Assembly (NCBI RefSeq): GCF_000812465.1
Contig: NZ_JWMA01000028.1
Location: forward strand, 1-64,000
Direction: 5' to 3'
From: Cupriavidus sp. IDO
GTDB lineage: Bacteria > Pseudomonadota > Gammaproteobacteria > Burkholderiales > Burkholderiaceae
Length of the DNA: 64,000 nucleotides
Shown here: positions 9,565-18,494 of the stretch, piece by piece
How the letters are laid out: each line of letters starts with the position of its first letter
Numbering within the stretch: the stretch's first letter is position 1
Position numbers and translations under genes: made by a program
The notes under the pieces: generated by a model
Database searches by the model: none
The model's input: only the letters and a program-made list of their open reading frames with translations
What the model was told of the DNA's origin: nothing

Positions 9565-10080
9565 CCTGCTGAAGATTGCCGTGACACCGGCTTGAGATCG
9601 GCACTACCGCGTTGCGCGCAATGCCGACGCAAGATTTTAGCCGTGGCGGTCCCTTGCACTTGACCATGCGTCTCAAAATGGTAGGGCACGATGCAAAGAT
9701 GCCACGCAAACATCGCCACGCTTTCCCTTCTCATGCAGGGTACCGACGGGTCACGCTGCACCGCACTATTCGCCCCTGAAGACACAAAGCACACCGGCGC
9801 GAGCGCGCCGGCAGGAAGAGAGCGTTGCAGTTCCAGGGACGGCCCTCAAGGATGCGGCCGGTGGCCGGTCACTAGCTGACCGCGGCCACACCATGAAACC
9901 GACTGCCGCAAAGCAGTCCCGCACGACTCTGCTGTGTCCGCGCCAAGAGCATGCACACCAAGATGCATGCCAGCGACGAGCCTGGCTGCCACTGTGCGCG
10001 GCCTGCAAGTTCGGAGGAGACAACAAGAGGCATGGGCACTCGCTTGAGCGCCCATTACGCGAACGCTTCAGGGGAAGCAA
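9565..10080. other. Intergenic region upstream of the exopolysaccharide plus-strand block
   Basis: No gene is supported in these 516 bases. The spacer should hold the promoter and a long untranslated leader for the polysaccharide genes starting at 10081. Scattered short ORFs on both strands show no conserved motif. Confidence 0.5.
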
Positions 10081-11478
10081 ATGGGTGTCTATCGCGATAT
10101 GTTTGCCAGGCATCACGATCAGCTCGCGCTGATGGTTCGCCTGCTCGACGCCGGCGCCATCTGGCTGGCGGCAATACTGGCCACCGAAGCGCGCTTTGCC
10201 AGCGCGCACGCCCCTATCCACCTGTTCGTCCAGTACTTTGGTTGTGCGATCGCCTTCATTGTGTTGCCCGGGTTCGACCTCTACAGCTCATGGCGCGGCC
10301 GCAGCCTGTTCTCGCTCGCCACGCGCCTGCTGTCCGCGTGGAGCCTGGTCTGGCTGATCAGCATTCTGCTGACCTACCTGTTGCACCAGGCCGACTCCCT
10401 CTCCCGCTTGTGGATGGTGTACTGGTACGCCTTCTCGCTGGCCGGCCTGCTGGCCCTGCGTGTTGCCAGCCGCGTCGTGCTCAACCTGGTGCGCGTCACC
10501 GGCGCCAACAGCAAGCGCGTGCTTATCGTTGGCTATGGCCGTACCGGGCAGGAAATGTACCGCCGCGCGACCGCCAGCCACGCCACCGGATACAAGATCA
10601 GCGGCATCTACGCGACCGAAGGCGAGCCCACGCCGGAAGGACGCCGCCGCATCACCGACAGCGCCCAAATCGCCGATTTCGCGCGCGAGCATGAGATCGA
10701 CGAAATCTGGCTCACCCTGCCGATGAGCGAGTACCGCCTGATGCAGGAGATCAACTTCTCCCTGCGCAATGACTTCATCGACATCAAGTGGATGCCGAGC
10801 GTGCTCGACTTCGACCTGCTCAACCACAACGTCGGCAACTTCCTCGGCATGCCCGCGGTGGAAATGAACAGGCCGCCCGCGCTCGGCGTGCGCGGCACGA
10901 TCAAGGCCATCTTCGACCGCGCCTTTGCCGCGCTCGTACTCATCGCCCTGTCGCCGCTGTTCCTGATCATTGGCATCCTGATCAAGCGCGACTCCCCGGG
11001 CCCCGTCTTCTTCAAGCAGGAGCGCCTTGGCATGGACGGCCGCGTCATCCACGTCTACAAGTTCCGCAGCATGAAGGTCCACGCCGAGCATGGCACCGTC
11101 ACGCAAGCCACCAAAGGCGATAGCCGCATCACGCCGATCGGTGCCTTCCTGCGCCGCACCAGCCTGGATGAGCTGCCGCAGTTCATCAATGTGCTCAGGG
11201 GCGAAATGAGCGTGGTAGGCCCCAGGCCGCACGCCATGGCGCATAACAATATGTACAAAGAGCAGTTGGACTTCTACATGATGCGTCACCGCGTCAAGCC
11301 CGGCATCACGGGCTGGGCCCAGATCAACGGCTACCGCGGCGAGACCGACACCCTGGACAAGATGGCCAAGCGGGTGGAGCACGACATCTTTTATATCCGG
11401 AACTGGTCGTTCTGGATGGATGTGAGGATTATTTTCTGGACGGCGTTCAAGGGATGGACGGGGCGTAATGCGTATTGA
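10081..11478 (+). CDS. Undecaprenyl-phosphate sugar-phosphate transferase (initiating glycosyltransferase, WcaJ type)
   Basis: Starts exopolysaccharide repeat-unit synthesis by moving a hexose-1-phosphate, probably glucose, onto undecaprenyl phosphate at the inner membrane. The 465-residue protein has several N-terminal membrane spans (residues about 15-130), a nucleotide-binding-like middle domain starting KRVLIVGYGRTGQEMYRRA near 142, another hydrophobic segment at about 280-305, and the bacterial sugar-transferase domain with SPGPVFFKQERLG, YKFRSM, TSLDELPQFINVLRGEMS (from about residue 360) and VVGPRPH. Length and layout fit the polyisoprenylphosphate hexose-1-phosphate transferase family. 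It is the first gene of the plus-strand block and overlaps the next gene by 11 bases. Confidence 0.9.
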   Translation: MGVYRDMFARHHDQLALMVRLLDAGAIWLAAILATEARFASAHAPIHLFVQYFGCAIAFIVLPGFDLYSSWRGRSLFSLATRLLSAWSLVWLISILLTYLLHQADSLSRLWMVYWYAFSLAGLLALRVASRVVLNLVRVTGANSKRVLIVGYGRTGQEMYRRATASHATGYKISGIYATEGEPTPEGRRRITDSAQIADFAREHEIDEIWLTLPMSEYRLMQEINFSLRNDFIDIKWMPSVLDFDLLNHNVGNFLGMPAVEMNRPPALGVRGTIKAIFDRAFAALVLIALSPLFLIIGILIKRDSPGPVFFKQERLGMDGRVIHVYKFRSMKVHAEHGTVTQATKGDSRITPIGAFLRRTSLDELPQFINVLRGEMSVVGPRPHAMAHNNMYKEQLDFYMMRHRVKPGITGWAQINGYRGETDTLDKMAKRVEHDIFYIRNWSFWMDVRIIFWTAFKGWTGRNAY

Positions 11479-11941
11479 TCCGTCGCGTCCGAGCCACAAA
11501 GCTACAGGGCTGGTCACGCCGCGGGGCAGGCTATATCTTGCGGCCGCCATCGCGTTCTTCCTGACCATGCTTGTGGTGGGAAGTATCCCGGGCAAGGCGC
11601 AGGCGCTCAACCGGGAGTATGGCGACAAGCTGATGCACCTGTGCGCGTACGCCTGCCTGGCTGGGGCCATTTTCCTGGCCTTTTCGCGGCACCGGGCCGT
11701 CATCACGCTGGCTAGCGTCGCCATGCTGGGCAGCCTGGACGAAATCATCCAGGGCTTCTTTCCATACCGCTCGTCCAACCTGGCCGACCTGCTTACGGAC
11801 CTGGCGGCAGCGTTAGCCGCCATTGCCGTGCTCTCGCTGGTCAATGCATTCGTAAACGCAATGGCGCGCAAAGACGCCGGCGCTTCATATCGATCTCCTC
11901 CTCCCTCGACCTGCGCACATGAAGATCACCATCATCGGTAG
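11468..11941 (+). CDS. VanZ-like family membrane protein
   Basis: A 157-residue protein with about four hydrophobic segments. It carries the VanZ-like family features: a first span ending VVGSIPG, the conserved [14 protein letters not shown] block (about residues 54-67), [26 protein letters not shown] (about 94-119) and a last span. VanZ-like proteins occur in many polysaccharide loci but their biochemical role is not settled. The gene overlaps the transferase before it by 11 bases and the dehydrogenase after it by 23 bases, which indicates tight co-translation. The His-rich end (HEDHHHR) comes from the overlap with the next gene. Confidence 0.8.
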   Translation: MRIDPSRPSHKATGLVTPRGRLYLAAAIAFFLTMLVVGSIPGKAQALNREYGDKLMHLCAYACLAGAIFLAFSRHRAVITLASVAMLGSLDEIIQGFFPYRSSNLADLLTDLAAALAAIAVLSLVNAFVNAMARKDAGASYRSPPPSTCAHEDHHHR

Positions 11942-13370
11942 TGGTTATGTAGGCCTTGTTACCGGCACCTGCCTGGCTGAGCTCGGCAACGATGTCCTTT
12001 GCCTGGATCTTGACGCCACCAAGATCGAGATGCTCAACGCCGGCGAAGTCCCCATCTACGAACCCGGCCTGAAAGAACTCATCGCGCGCAATCATGCCGC
12101 CGGCCGCCTGCGCTTCACCAGCGACATCGAAACCAGTGTCAGCTTTGGCGATATCCAGTTCATCGCCGTGGGCACCCCGCCGGACGAAGACGGCTCCGCG
12201 GATCTGCGCTACGTCCTTTCCGCCGCCCGCAATATCGGGCGATACATGACCACCCCGAAGGTCGTGGTGGACAAGTCGACCGTACCCGTGGGTACTGGGG
12301 CCAAGGTCAGGGACTGCATCGCCGCGCAACTGCAGGAACGCGGCCTGCCGGCGCTCGACTTTGCCGTGGTCTCGAACCCCGAATTCCTCAAGGAAGGCGC
12401 CGCGATCGAGGACTTCATGCGCCCCGATCGCATCGTCATCGGCACTGAGCCCGGTGTCTCCGGACAAAAAGCATGGGAAATCATGCGCTCCCTGTATGCG
12501 CCCTTCACGCGTAACCATGACCGGATCCTCAATATGGATGTTGCGTCAGCCGAATTCACCAAGTACGCCGCAAACGCCATGCTGGCCACCCGTATCTCCT
12601 TCATGAACGAGCTGGCCAACCTGGCGGAAGTGGTTGGCGCAGACATTGAACTGGTGCGTCAGGGCATTGGCTCTGACCCGCGTATTGGCTATAGCTTTCT
12701 GTATGCGGGAACTGGCTATGGTGGCTCGTGTTTTCCTAAGGATGTCCAGGCGCTGGAGCGTACTGCGGCTGAGTATGGGCAGACGTCACGCATCCTGGCC
12801 GCTGTTGAGGCGGTGAACCAAGACCAGAAGCGCGTCTTGGTACAGAAGATTGTCAAGCACTATGGCGAGGACCTTACTGGCCTCACGTTTGCGCTCTGGG
12901 GCCTTGCCTTTAAGCCCAATACCGATGACATGCGCGCTGCGCCAAGTCGCGTGATTATTAAGGAGCTGGTACAGCGTGGCGCCCGCGTGCAGGCCTTTGA
13001 CCCGGTGGCAATGGAAGAGGCGAAAAAAGCCGTCCAGAGCGATTTGGTTTCCGAGCCGCGTGCGATAAATCGCGTGCGTTTTATGCCAACCCAGGAGACC
13101 GCCCTGGAAGGCACGGACGCCCTGGTGGTAGTAACCGAGTGGAAGTCATTCCGGTCCCTAGATTTTAAAGCGATTAAGGAATCCCTTCGCTGCCCCGTGA
13201 TCTTTGACGGACGAAATCTATATCCGCCCGAAGAATTAAAAGCTGCGGGCATAGATTATTACCCGATAGGTAGAAGCACAATCTTGACGCAAGCGACATC
13301 GGCCTCCGAAGAGCTTATGTCAGTAACAAGCAAGTCGCACGCACGCATATATACCGGAACCACCGACTGA
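11919..13370 (+). CDS. ugd: UDP-glucose 6-dehydrogenase
   Basis: Oxidises UDP-glucose to UDP-glucuronate with two NAD+ in the cytoplasm, providing an acidic sugar for the polymer. The Rossmann motif [17 protein letters not shown] is at residues 7-23. The catalytic cysteine is Cys271 within [12 protein letters not shown], and the family blocks [26 protein letters not shown] and [13 protein letters not shown] are all present. Length (483) is slightly above the usual 430-450 because of a C-terminal extension after YYPIGRS. The start overlaps the VanZ-like gene. From about base 12650 onward the codon use becomes AT-richer, marking the transition into the variable part of the locus. Confidence 0.95.
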   Translation: MKITIIGSGYVGLVTGTCLAELGNDVLCLDLDATKIEMLNAGEVPIYEPGLKELIARNHAAGRLRFTSDIETSVSFGDIQFIAVGTPPDEDGSADLRYVLSAARNIGRYMTTPKVVVDKSTVPVGTGAKVRDCIAAQLQERGLPALDFAVVSNPEFLKEGAAIEDFMRPDRIVIGTEPGVSGQKAWEIMRSLYAPFTRNHDRILNMDVASAEFTKYAANAMLATRISFMNELANLAEVVGADIELVRQGIGSDPRIGYSFLYAGTGYGGSCFPKDVQALERTAAEYGQTSRILAAVEAVNQDQKRVLVQKIVKHYGEDLTGLTFALWGLAFKPNTDDMRAAPSRVIIKELVQRGARVQAFDPVAMEEAKKAVQSDLVSEPRAINRVRFMPTQETALEGTDALVVVTEWKSFRSLDFKAIKESLRCPVIFDGRNLYPPEELKAAGIDYYPIGRSTILTQATSASEELMSVTSKSHARIYTGTTD

Positions 13371-13377
13371 GCTACTA

Positions 13378-14502
13378 ATGACGATCAGAGTATTAATGGC
13401 TGGTCCAGCCCTGAACTCTAAGGGTGGAATGGCTTCGGCAGCTCGAAACATAATTTCCGCGGTCGGCGACGACTGCGAAATCACCTTTGTCGAAACGCAT
13501 CATACAGGCAGCCAATTCACAAAGTTAGCGGGTTTTACTAAGCGAATGGCTTCCATCCCCTCTCTAATCCGCCGCAGTCATTTCGATCTAGCGCATCTGC
13601 ACGTAGCGAAAGGGGGAAGCATCGTCCGGAAGGCCTTGCTGCTAGCGCTTCTCCGAGCCCATGGAATACCAACAATATGCCACTTTCACTCAGGAGCAAT
13701 CGAATCCATCTCAAAGAGATCGGCAGCTACTCGACTGCTTCTAAGGATCATTACAAAAGCAGCGTCTTTCAACATCGCTTTGAGTCCACACTGGGGAAAG
13801 TTCTACGCGAACTTCTGCGCAGAAACTAAGATTAAAATAATAAGAAATTGCGTTCCGGAATCTTCCCCTCTCCCGGTAGCTTCGGATAGAGCTTTCGCTC
13901 GCCCACTATTTTTCTTTGCCGGTACGCTAGTCTCCGCAAAAGGGATCCATGAGCTAATTGACGCCGCGCAAGGACTTTGTTCATCCGGCATCAAATTTGA
14001 CCTCATAATAGCAGGCGAAGGTATCGAACGATCTGATTTACTGTCGAAAATTTCCAAGCGAGATCTGGCAGGACAAGTACACCTCGTTGGTTGGCTGGAC
14101 CAACAACAACGCGATGAGTACATAAATAACGCCACCGCAGTGCTCTTGCCGTCCCACTTCGAGGCACAGCCGATGATAATCATAGAGGCATTCGCTCTAG
14201 GTACACCCGTGATCGCTAGCCGCGTCGGCGGAATCCCTGAGCTTTTCGATAATTGCGAACCTGGCATACTAATTACCCCACGGTCGGTACCGGCACTACA
14301 GGGGGCAATGCTTGAACTTATAGAAGACCCCACAAAGCGAACTTCAATGGGTAACGTGGCCCGGCATCTATATGAGGTACATCACTCGTTTTCGAGTACC
14401 CGATCAATTCTGATTGACCTTTATCGAACGATCTCAGAAAAGACACATACGCCGCCAGAGAATCCAGATGAAAATTCGTTGATCGCCTCGCAGAATACGT
14501 AG
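13378..14502 (+). CDS. Glycosyltransferase, GT4 family
   Basis: Probably adds one sugar to the lipid-linked repeat unit on the cytoplasmic face of the membrane. The 374-residue protein has the GT-B layout: an N-terminal half with a GGMASAARN glycine loop (residues 17-25), and a C-terminal half with RPLFFFAGTLVSAKGIHELIDA, HLVGWLDQQQRDEYINNATAVLLPS and the GT4 signature EAQPMIIIEAFALGTPVIASRVGGIPEL, whose glutamates bind the donor. It starts 7 bases after ugd, so it is in the same operon. AT-rich codon use contrasts with flanking genes. Donor and acceptor cannot be told from sequence. Confidence 0.85.
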   Translation: MTIRVLMAGPALNSKGGMASAARNIISAVGDDCEITFVETHHTGSQFTKLAGFTKRMASIPSLIRRSHFDLAHLHVAKGGSIVRKALLLALLRAHGIPTICHFHSGAIESISKRSAATRLLLRIITKAASFNIALSPHWGKFYANFCAETKIKIIRNCVPESSPLPVASDRAFARPLFFFAGTLVSAKGIHELIDAAQGLCSSGIKFDLIIAGEGIERSDLLSKISKRDLAGQVHLVGWLDQQQRDEYINNATAVLLPSHFEAQPMIIIEAFALGTPVIASRVGGIPELFDNCEPGILITPRSVPALQGAMLELIEDPTKRTSMGNVARHLYEVHHSFSSTRSILIDLYRTISEKTHTPPENPDENSLIASQNT

Positions 14503-14518
14503 TCGACTCGACTTTTCA

Positions 14519-15658
14519 ATGATCTCGAAGACCAAACGAAACAACTCGGTAGTCGCATTTTATCTACCGAACTTATGTCATGGGGGCGCGGAGCACGTGG
14601 CCGTAACGCTCGCCCGCGAGTTCGCCGCAAACGGAATCTCGGTGTACTTTCTATTACAGGAGGCACGTGGCGAACTCATTGCAGAAGCCCGTACATTCTC
14701 CAGAGTTATCGATCTCGAAGCGACATCGACAAAGGCCTCCATCATTCCGATTATCAAATCAGTGAGGACCTATGGTATTACTCACCTGGTATCGTTTCTG
14801 ACCCACCAAAACATGCTCGCAGCGGCTATCGCAATGCTTGGCCTGCTAAAATGCAAGATATATCTTACGGAGCATAGCGCCATTGAGCATTGGCAAGATC
14901 TTTTCGGGCGAAAACACAAGCTCTTCCTATACGCCGCTAGATTTCTATTTAGGTTCGCGGATAATTTAATATTTGTCTCCCACGGAATTTCGAGAGATTT
15001 TGCGCAACGGGGTTTTCATAGAATCCCCTCAACAATAATACACAACCCCCTAAACAAGGCGAAAAAATCAAAAACGTTCGAAGCATCGAAAGATAACTCC
15101 GTGCCCACCGAACTCAAGAATAAGACCATACTCTTCGTCGGACGCTTAACTTTCGTCAAGAGAGTAGATTTACTTCTTCATGCCTTGGCGAAGATAATTC
15201 CCGAGTTTCCATCCGCACGACTTCTAATCGTTGGAGATGGCCCAGAGGCGCAGAATCTTAAGACCTTGGCACGCGAACTAGCGCTGGAGAACTATGTATC
15301 TTTTGAGGGATTCCAAATTGACACGCGTTGGTACTACAGCACATCGGACGTATTAGCCCTTACATCCGACCATGAAGGTCTCTCAAACGTCTTGATCGAA
15401 GCGCTGTCAGTTGGAATAAGAATTGTCTCGACAAACTGCCCACATGGTCCCTCAGAAGTACTCCTGGATGGAAAGCTCGGTACCCTGGTCGAACCAGGAA
15501 ACGTCGACGCTATTAGCGAGGCTATTCTAAAAAGTCTGAGAGACAATGACATGACGTCAAAGACCTCTCTCTTCCAGAAGCAGAAGGCACGTGCACTCGA
15601 CTTCGAATCCAGCCGTATTGCCGTTCGTTATTTGCAGACCCTCGGGATTCCCATCTAA
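14519..15658 (+). CDS. Glycosyltransferase, GT4 family
   Basis: A second GT-B enzyme of the locus, 379 residues. The N-terminal domain begins FYLPNLCHGGAEHVAVTLAREF, the GGAE(H/R) acceptor-side loop common in GT4 proteins. The C-terminal domain has NKTILFVGRLTFVKRVDLLLHAL, LLIVGDGPEAQNLKTLA and DHEGLSNVLIEALSVGI followed by NCPHGPSEVL, the E-x7-E donor-binding region of N-acetylgalactosamine- and related transferases. It lies 16 bases behind the previous transferase and touches the next gene (TAATG overlap), consistent with one transcript. AT-rich codon use as in its neighbours. Sugar specificity is unknown. Confidence 0.85.
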   Translation: MISKTKRNNSVVAFYLPNLCHGGAEHVAVTLAREFAANGISVYFLLQEARGELIAEARTFSRVIDLEATSTKASIIPIIKSVRTYGITHLVSFLTHQNMLAAAIAMLGLLKCKIYLTEHSAIEHWQDLFGRKHKLFLYAARFLFRFADNLIFVSHGISRDFAQRGFHRIPSTIIHNPLNKAKKSKTFEASKDNSVPTELKNKTILFVGRLTFVKRVDLLLHALAKIIPEFPSARLLIVGDGPEAQNLKTLARELALENYVSFEGFQIDTRWYYSTSDVLALTSDHEGLSNVLIEALSVGIRIVSTNCPHGPSEVLLDGKLGTLVEPGNVDAISEAILKSLRDNDMTSKTSLFQKQKARALDFESSRIAVRYLQTLGIPI

Positions 15659-16104
15659 TGAGAAAGAAGACTTTGCTAGTATGCTCTGGCGGTGGACATC
15701 TAGTGCAGCTCTCCCTGCTCTCGGAAGCATTCGCGCAGCATGATGTAGTTTGGGCTGTTGCGGATGGTAGCCAGCCGCCAGAAAGGATTTATAAGTATTG
15801 CCTAGTGGATGCCAATAAAGAAACACCGGCAAAGTTAATCAAACTCGCTTTCCAGGTACTGCGAGTGGTACGATGCGAAAAGCCTCAGTTGATTGTATCG
15901 ACAGGAGCAGCCCCGGGACTATTTGCAATCCTATTCGGAAGAATGTTGGGAGCGCAGACACTTTGGCTCGACAGCATTGCCAACTCCGCACAGGTCTCGT
16001 TGTCCGGCCGTCTTGCAAAACACTTAGCCAACGTAACCCTAACGCAATGGCCGCACCTTGCAGAACAAAACAAAAAAATGGACTATTGGGGCCAAGTCTT
16101 ATGA
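15658..16104 (+). CDS. PssD/Alg14-like glycosyltransferase subunit
   Basis: A 148-residue protein resembling the membrane-anchoring subunit of two-part glycosyltransferases (Alg14 in eukaryotes, PssD-type in rhizobial exopolysaccharide loci). The N-terminus has the typical LLVCSGGGHLVQLSLL loop (residues 5-20), followed by PQLIVSTGAAPGLFAILFGRMLGAQTLWLDS, matching the family's STG(A/S) and P-x-x-hydrophobic segment. Its stop overlaps the start of the next gene as ATGA, so the two halves are translationally coupled. Together they should form one active enzyme at the inner membrane. I cannot infer the sugar. Confidence 0.85.
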   Translation: MRKKTLLVCSGGGHLVQLSLLSEAFAQHDVVWAVADGSQPPERIYKYCLVDANKETPAKLIKLAFQVLRVVRCEKPQLIVSTGAAPGLFAILFGRMLGAQTLWLDSIANSAQVSLSGRLAKHLANVTLTQWPHLAEQNKKMDYWGQVL

Positions 16105-16589
16105 TACTAGTAACTGTGGGAACTCAGAAATCATTTGATCGCCTGATTCGTCTAGTAGACTCTTGGGCGTCGTATAAGACACTCCCTCCAATATACGCTC
16201 AAATTGGCAATGGTGGAGACTACATCCCATCGATGTTCCCCTATCACCCCTTCCTCCCAAAGTCTAGGCTCGAAGAACTCACTCAGCAAGCGACCCTAAT
16301 AATATCGCATGCCGGTATGGGCAGCATCTTGACCGCGCGTCAGCATCGTAAGCCAATCCTCGTAGTCCCCAGACGCGAGGATCTGAATGAGCATCGCAAT
16401 AACCATCAATGTGATACTGCTCGCAGCCTAGAGGACACTCCGGGACTTTATGTGTGCTGGAATGACAAGGACTTCGACAACATTGCCGAATCTGCCCTTT
16501 ATGCGCCACGTGACTTATTCAACCATCAATACTCAACGCAGCTAGGCACTCTGATTAACAAACTCAAAAACTGGGCGAATGCAACATGA
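16101..16589 (+). CDS. PssE/Alg13-like glycosyltransferase catalytic subunit
   Basis: A 162-residue protein starting MILVTVGTQKSFDRLIRLVD, the standard Alg13/PssE opening, with a C-terminal half carrying ISHAGMGSILTARQHRKPILVVPR, the UDP-sugar-binding region, then LNEHRNNHQ. The length matches the catalytic half of the split GT28-type enzyme. The start chosen gives an ATGA overlap with the PssD-like gene; a longer reading frame from 15873 is only the other frame of that gene. The pair likely transfers a sugar, commonly glucuronate or glucose in rhizobial homologues, to the growing lipid-linked oligosaccharide. That specificity is inference. Confidence 0.85.
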   Translation: MILVTVGTQKSFDRLIRLVDSWASYKTLPPIYAQIGNGGDYIPSMFPYHPFLPKSRLEELTQQATLIISHAGMGSILTARQHRKPILVVPRREDLNEHRNNHQCDTARSLEDTPGLYVCWNDKDFDNIAESALYAPRDLFNHQYSTQLGTLINKLKNWANAT

Positions 16590-16654
16590 TTCCATTTTCT
16601 TAATTCTTAAAGATCCTCGGTAAACCGCCACAAGCCAAGTAAATACGCAATCAA

Positions 16655-17227
16655 ATGATTGTTATGAAGCGCTCCATAGATCTTATTAAAAGTGATTTAT
16701 ACCGCCACGCTGGAAATACGAGATTTTCCGCTTTTCTAAGGCACTACGTTCTTACCGCAGGCTTCAATTACATGGTCTGGCATAGGCTCGGCTCACAAAC
16801 ATCGTTCAAGCCACTACGAGCAGCATTTTTTTTTATACTTCAACGGAAACAACTACGCTTCGGAATACAGATTCCCCTTCGGACAAAAATTGGCTTCGGA
16901 TTCTATATTGGACATTCTGGAAATATCGTTGTTAGCTCAACGGCAAGTTTCGGCAGTAATTGCAATATATCGCAAGGGGTTACGGTTGGTTCAAATCTCG
17001 GCAAAGCGGCAACAATTGGTAGTGGAGTTTATATTGGCCCCAACGCGTGCATTATCGAAGCGGTATCGATAGCCGACAATGCGACCATAGGTGCTGGAAG
17101 CATCGTGACGAAAGATGTACTCGAAGGCGCTACCGTGGCTGGTGTGCCAGCGAAAACAATTCAATCGAGATCCAATGATTCCGGACCTGGCAGGTTCATT
17201 CAAAATCCATGGCCGACCAATAAATAG
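16655..17227 (+). CDS. Serine-acetyltransferase-like hexapeptide acyltransferase
   Basis: A 190-residue protein of the left-handed beta-helix type. The N-terminal 60 residues resemble the helical lead of CysE-like enzymes (DLIKSDLYRHAGNTRFSAFLRHYV), and the C-terminal part holds imperfect hexapeptide repeats: IGFGFYIGHSGNIVVS, FGSNCNISQGVTVGS, IGSGVYIGPNACIIEAVSIADNATIGAGSIVTKDV and VAGVPAK. Homologues in exopolysaccharide loci acetylate sugar residues rather than serine, which fits this position. It is the last plus-strand gene of the block, 65 bases after the PssE-like gene. Low GC. Free cysteine synthesis is a less likely role here. Confidence 0.85.
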   Translation: MIVMKRSIDLIKSDLYRHAGNTRFSAFLRHYVLTAGFNYMVWHRLGSQTSFKPLRAAFFFILQRKQLRFGIQIPLRTKIGFGFYIGHSGNIVVSSTASFGSNCNISQGVTVGSNLGKAATIGSGVYIGPNACIIEAVSIADNATIGAGSIVTKDVLEGATVAGVPAKTIQSRSNDSGPGRFIQNPWPTNK

Positions 17228-17447
17228 CGGCAAAGAATGGCACTTCAAAAACAACTCAGCGCTCGAGCCATACTTCTCACCGGCTACCAAGTTAGCCGCA
17301 AATCTCGCCCCTCCGGAGTGGCATCAATTACAGGCCGTCATTAAATATTTGACTTGGATCGCCTCTATGACATGTCAATGTTCCGTCATATAAATCTTGG
17401 CGGCAGAAAAGTTGCATGGCCACATCATGAAGGAAAGGATACTTATT

Positions 17448-18227
17448 TCACTCCCTGCACCTAGTTACACTCAACGGACCATAAAATAATTCGCGGTCAT
17501 CAATATCAGACGGGCTATATTTCCATGCCCACTTGTAGATACCGATTTTTAAATATGCTTGTCTGTCCGCAGGATAGGAGTTTGCAATATCTTCCGCTTC
17601 AAAAAACAGCTTCCCAGCACGCCATATAGAGACTCCCCCGTGCAATCCACTTTCCTCTGCACGGTAGGTCATACTCCATTTGCCCCATCTACCCCGGTCA
17701 GGCCAAATACTACCGAGCCAAAACGCCGCACGCTTTTGGGCCCGGGCACCGCCGCGAATCTCGAGCATATAGTCATCACCCTTCAATAAGATGGCAAATG
17801 GGGGAGGACCATTTCCCTGTCCCTGGTGTATTTGAAGCATACTCTCGGCCTGCGCCATATCGAAGGTGAAATTCGATGGAATGTACACTTCCCATTCGAT
17901 TCTATATACCCAACCCGGTGAAAAATGAAATAACTCGGAGAATGAGATTTCAGCACGAGGCACTCCATTCGCTACACGCGAGAAATCATCTCCTCTGTTA
18001 ATGTGGAAGCGAAGTGCTGGCGATCGACCACCAGTAGGCCGAGTAATAGCAAGAATGGCTTCTGGCATCGCCTTTTGCTGGCCAAGTCGGTCTTCAATAC
18101 CACCTGCCCAATTCGACGCAAAAACTTCCTCTTGCGGGCAGCTAGCGGCTATCACCCCACCTGAACCAGAATATATTACAAGAGCGACCGCAAAATAGCC
18201 CGCAGACTTTAACCTGGTAGATCTCAT
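17448..18227 (-). CDS. Secreted polysaccharide lyase (heparin-lyase-like), putative
   Basis: A protein of about 259 residues, the first that the minus-strand block meets when moving inward from the convergent point. MRSTRLKSAGYFAVALVIYSG...IAASC gives a plausible signal peptide. The mature part, with PRAEISFSELFHFSPGWVYRIEWEVYIPSNF, MLQIHQGQGNGPPPFAILLKGDDY, GKWSMTYRAEESGLHGGVSIW and a YLKIGIYKWAWKYSP block, matches the jelly-roll heparin lyase I-like family seen in many capsule loci. It would trim or release the polymer in the periplasm. The start is uncertain: the frame stays open to about 18350, and no start has an ideal ribosome binding site. Confidence 0.7.
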   Translation of the reverse strand: MRSTRLKSAGYFAVALVIYSGSGGVIAASCPQEEVFASNWAGGIEDRLGQQKAMPEAILAITRPTGGRSPALRFHINRGDDFSRVANGVPRAEISFSELFHFSPGWVYRIEWEVYIPSNFTFDMAQAESMLQIHQGQGNGPPPFAILLKGDDYMLEIRGGARAQKRAAFWLGSIWPDRGRWGKWSMTYRAEESGLHGGVSIWRAGKLFFEAEDIANSYPADRQAYLKIGIYKWAWKYSPSDIDDRELFYGPLSVTRCRE

Positions 18228-18494
18228 CGGATCGACTGTCAGCATAGGAGGAGGTGGATACGTTTTCGAGCCGGCCATCTGGTATGTGGACTTTCCCCAC
18301 ATCCTGAGGAAGTAATGAATCCTCATCCTCCCTAAAACATATGGAGGCAAATCATATGCATTGTCATCAATCTGGCGAGCCGCATCGGGCCGCGATCGCG
18401 CACGCCCTGAGGAGCCGTCGGAATTCAGAGTACTTCTTGGTTGCTACATTCCTTAGATGGTTGAATCCATTTTGGCTTTCACGCGACACCTCCT

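Noticed and set aside
10288-11871. 527-residue minus-strand ORF
   Set aside because: Antisense to the initiating glycosyltransferase and VanZ-like genes, which have clear family motifs.
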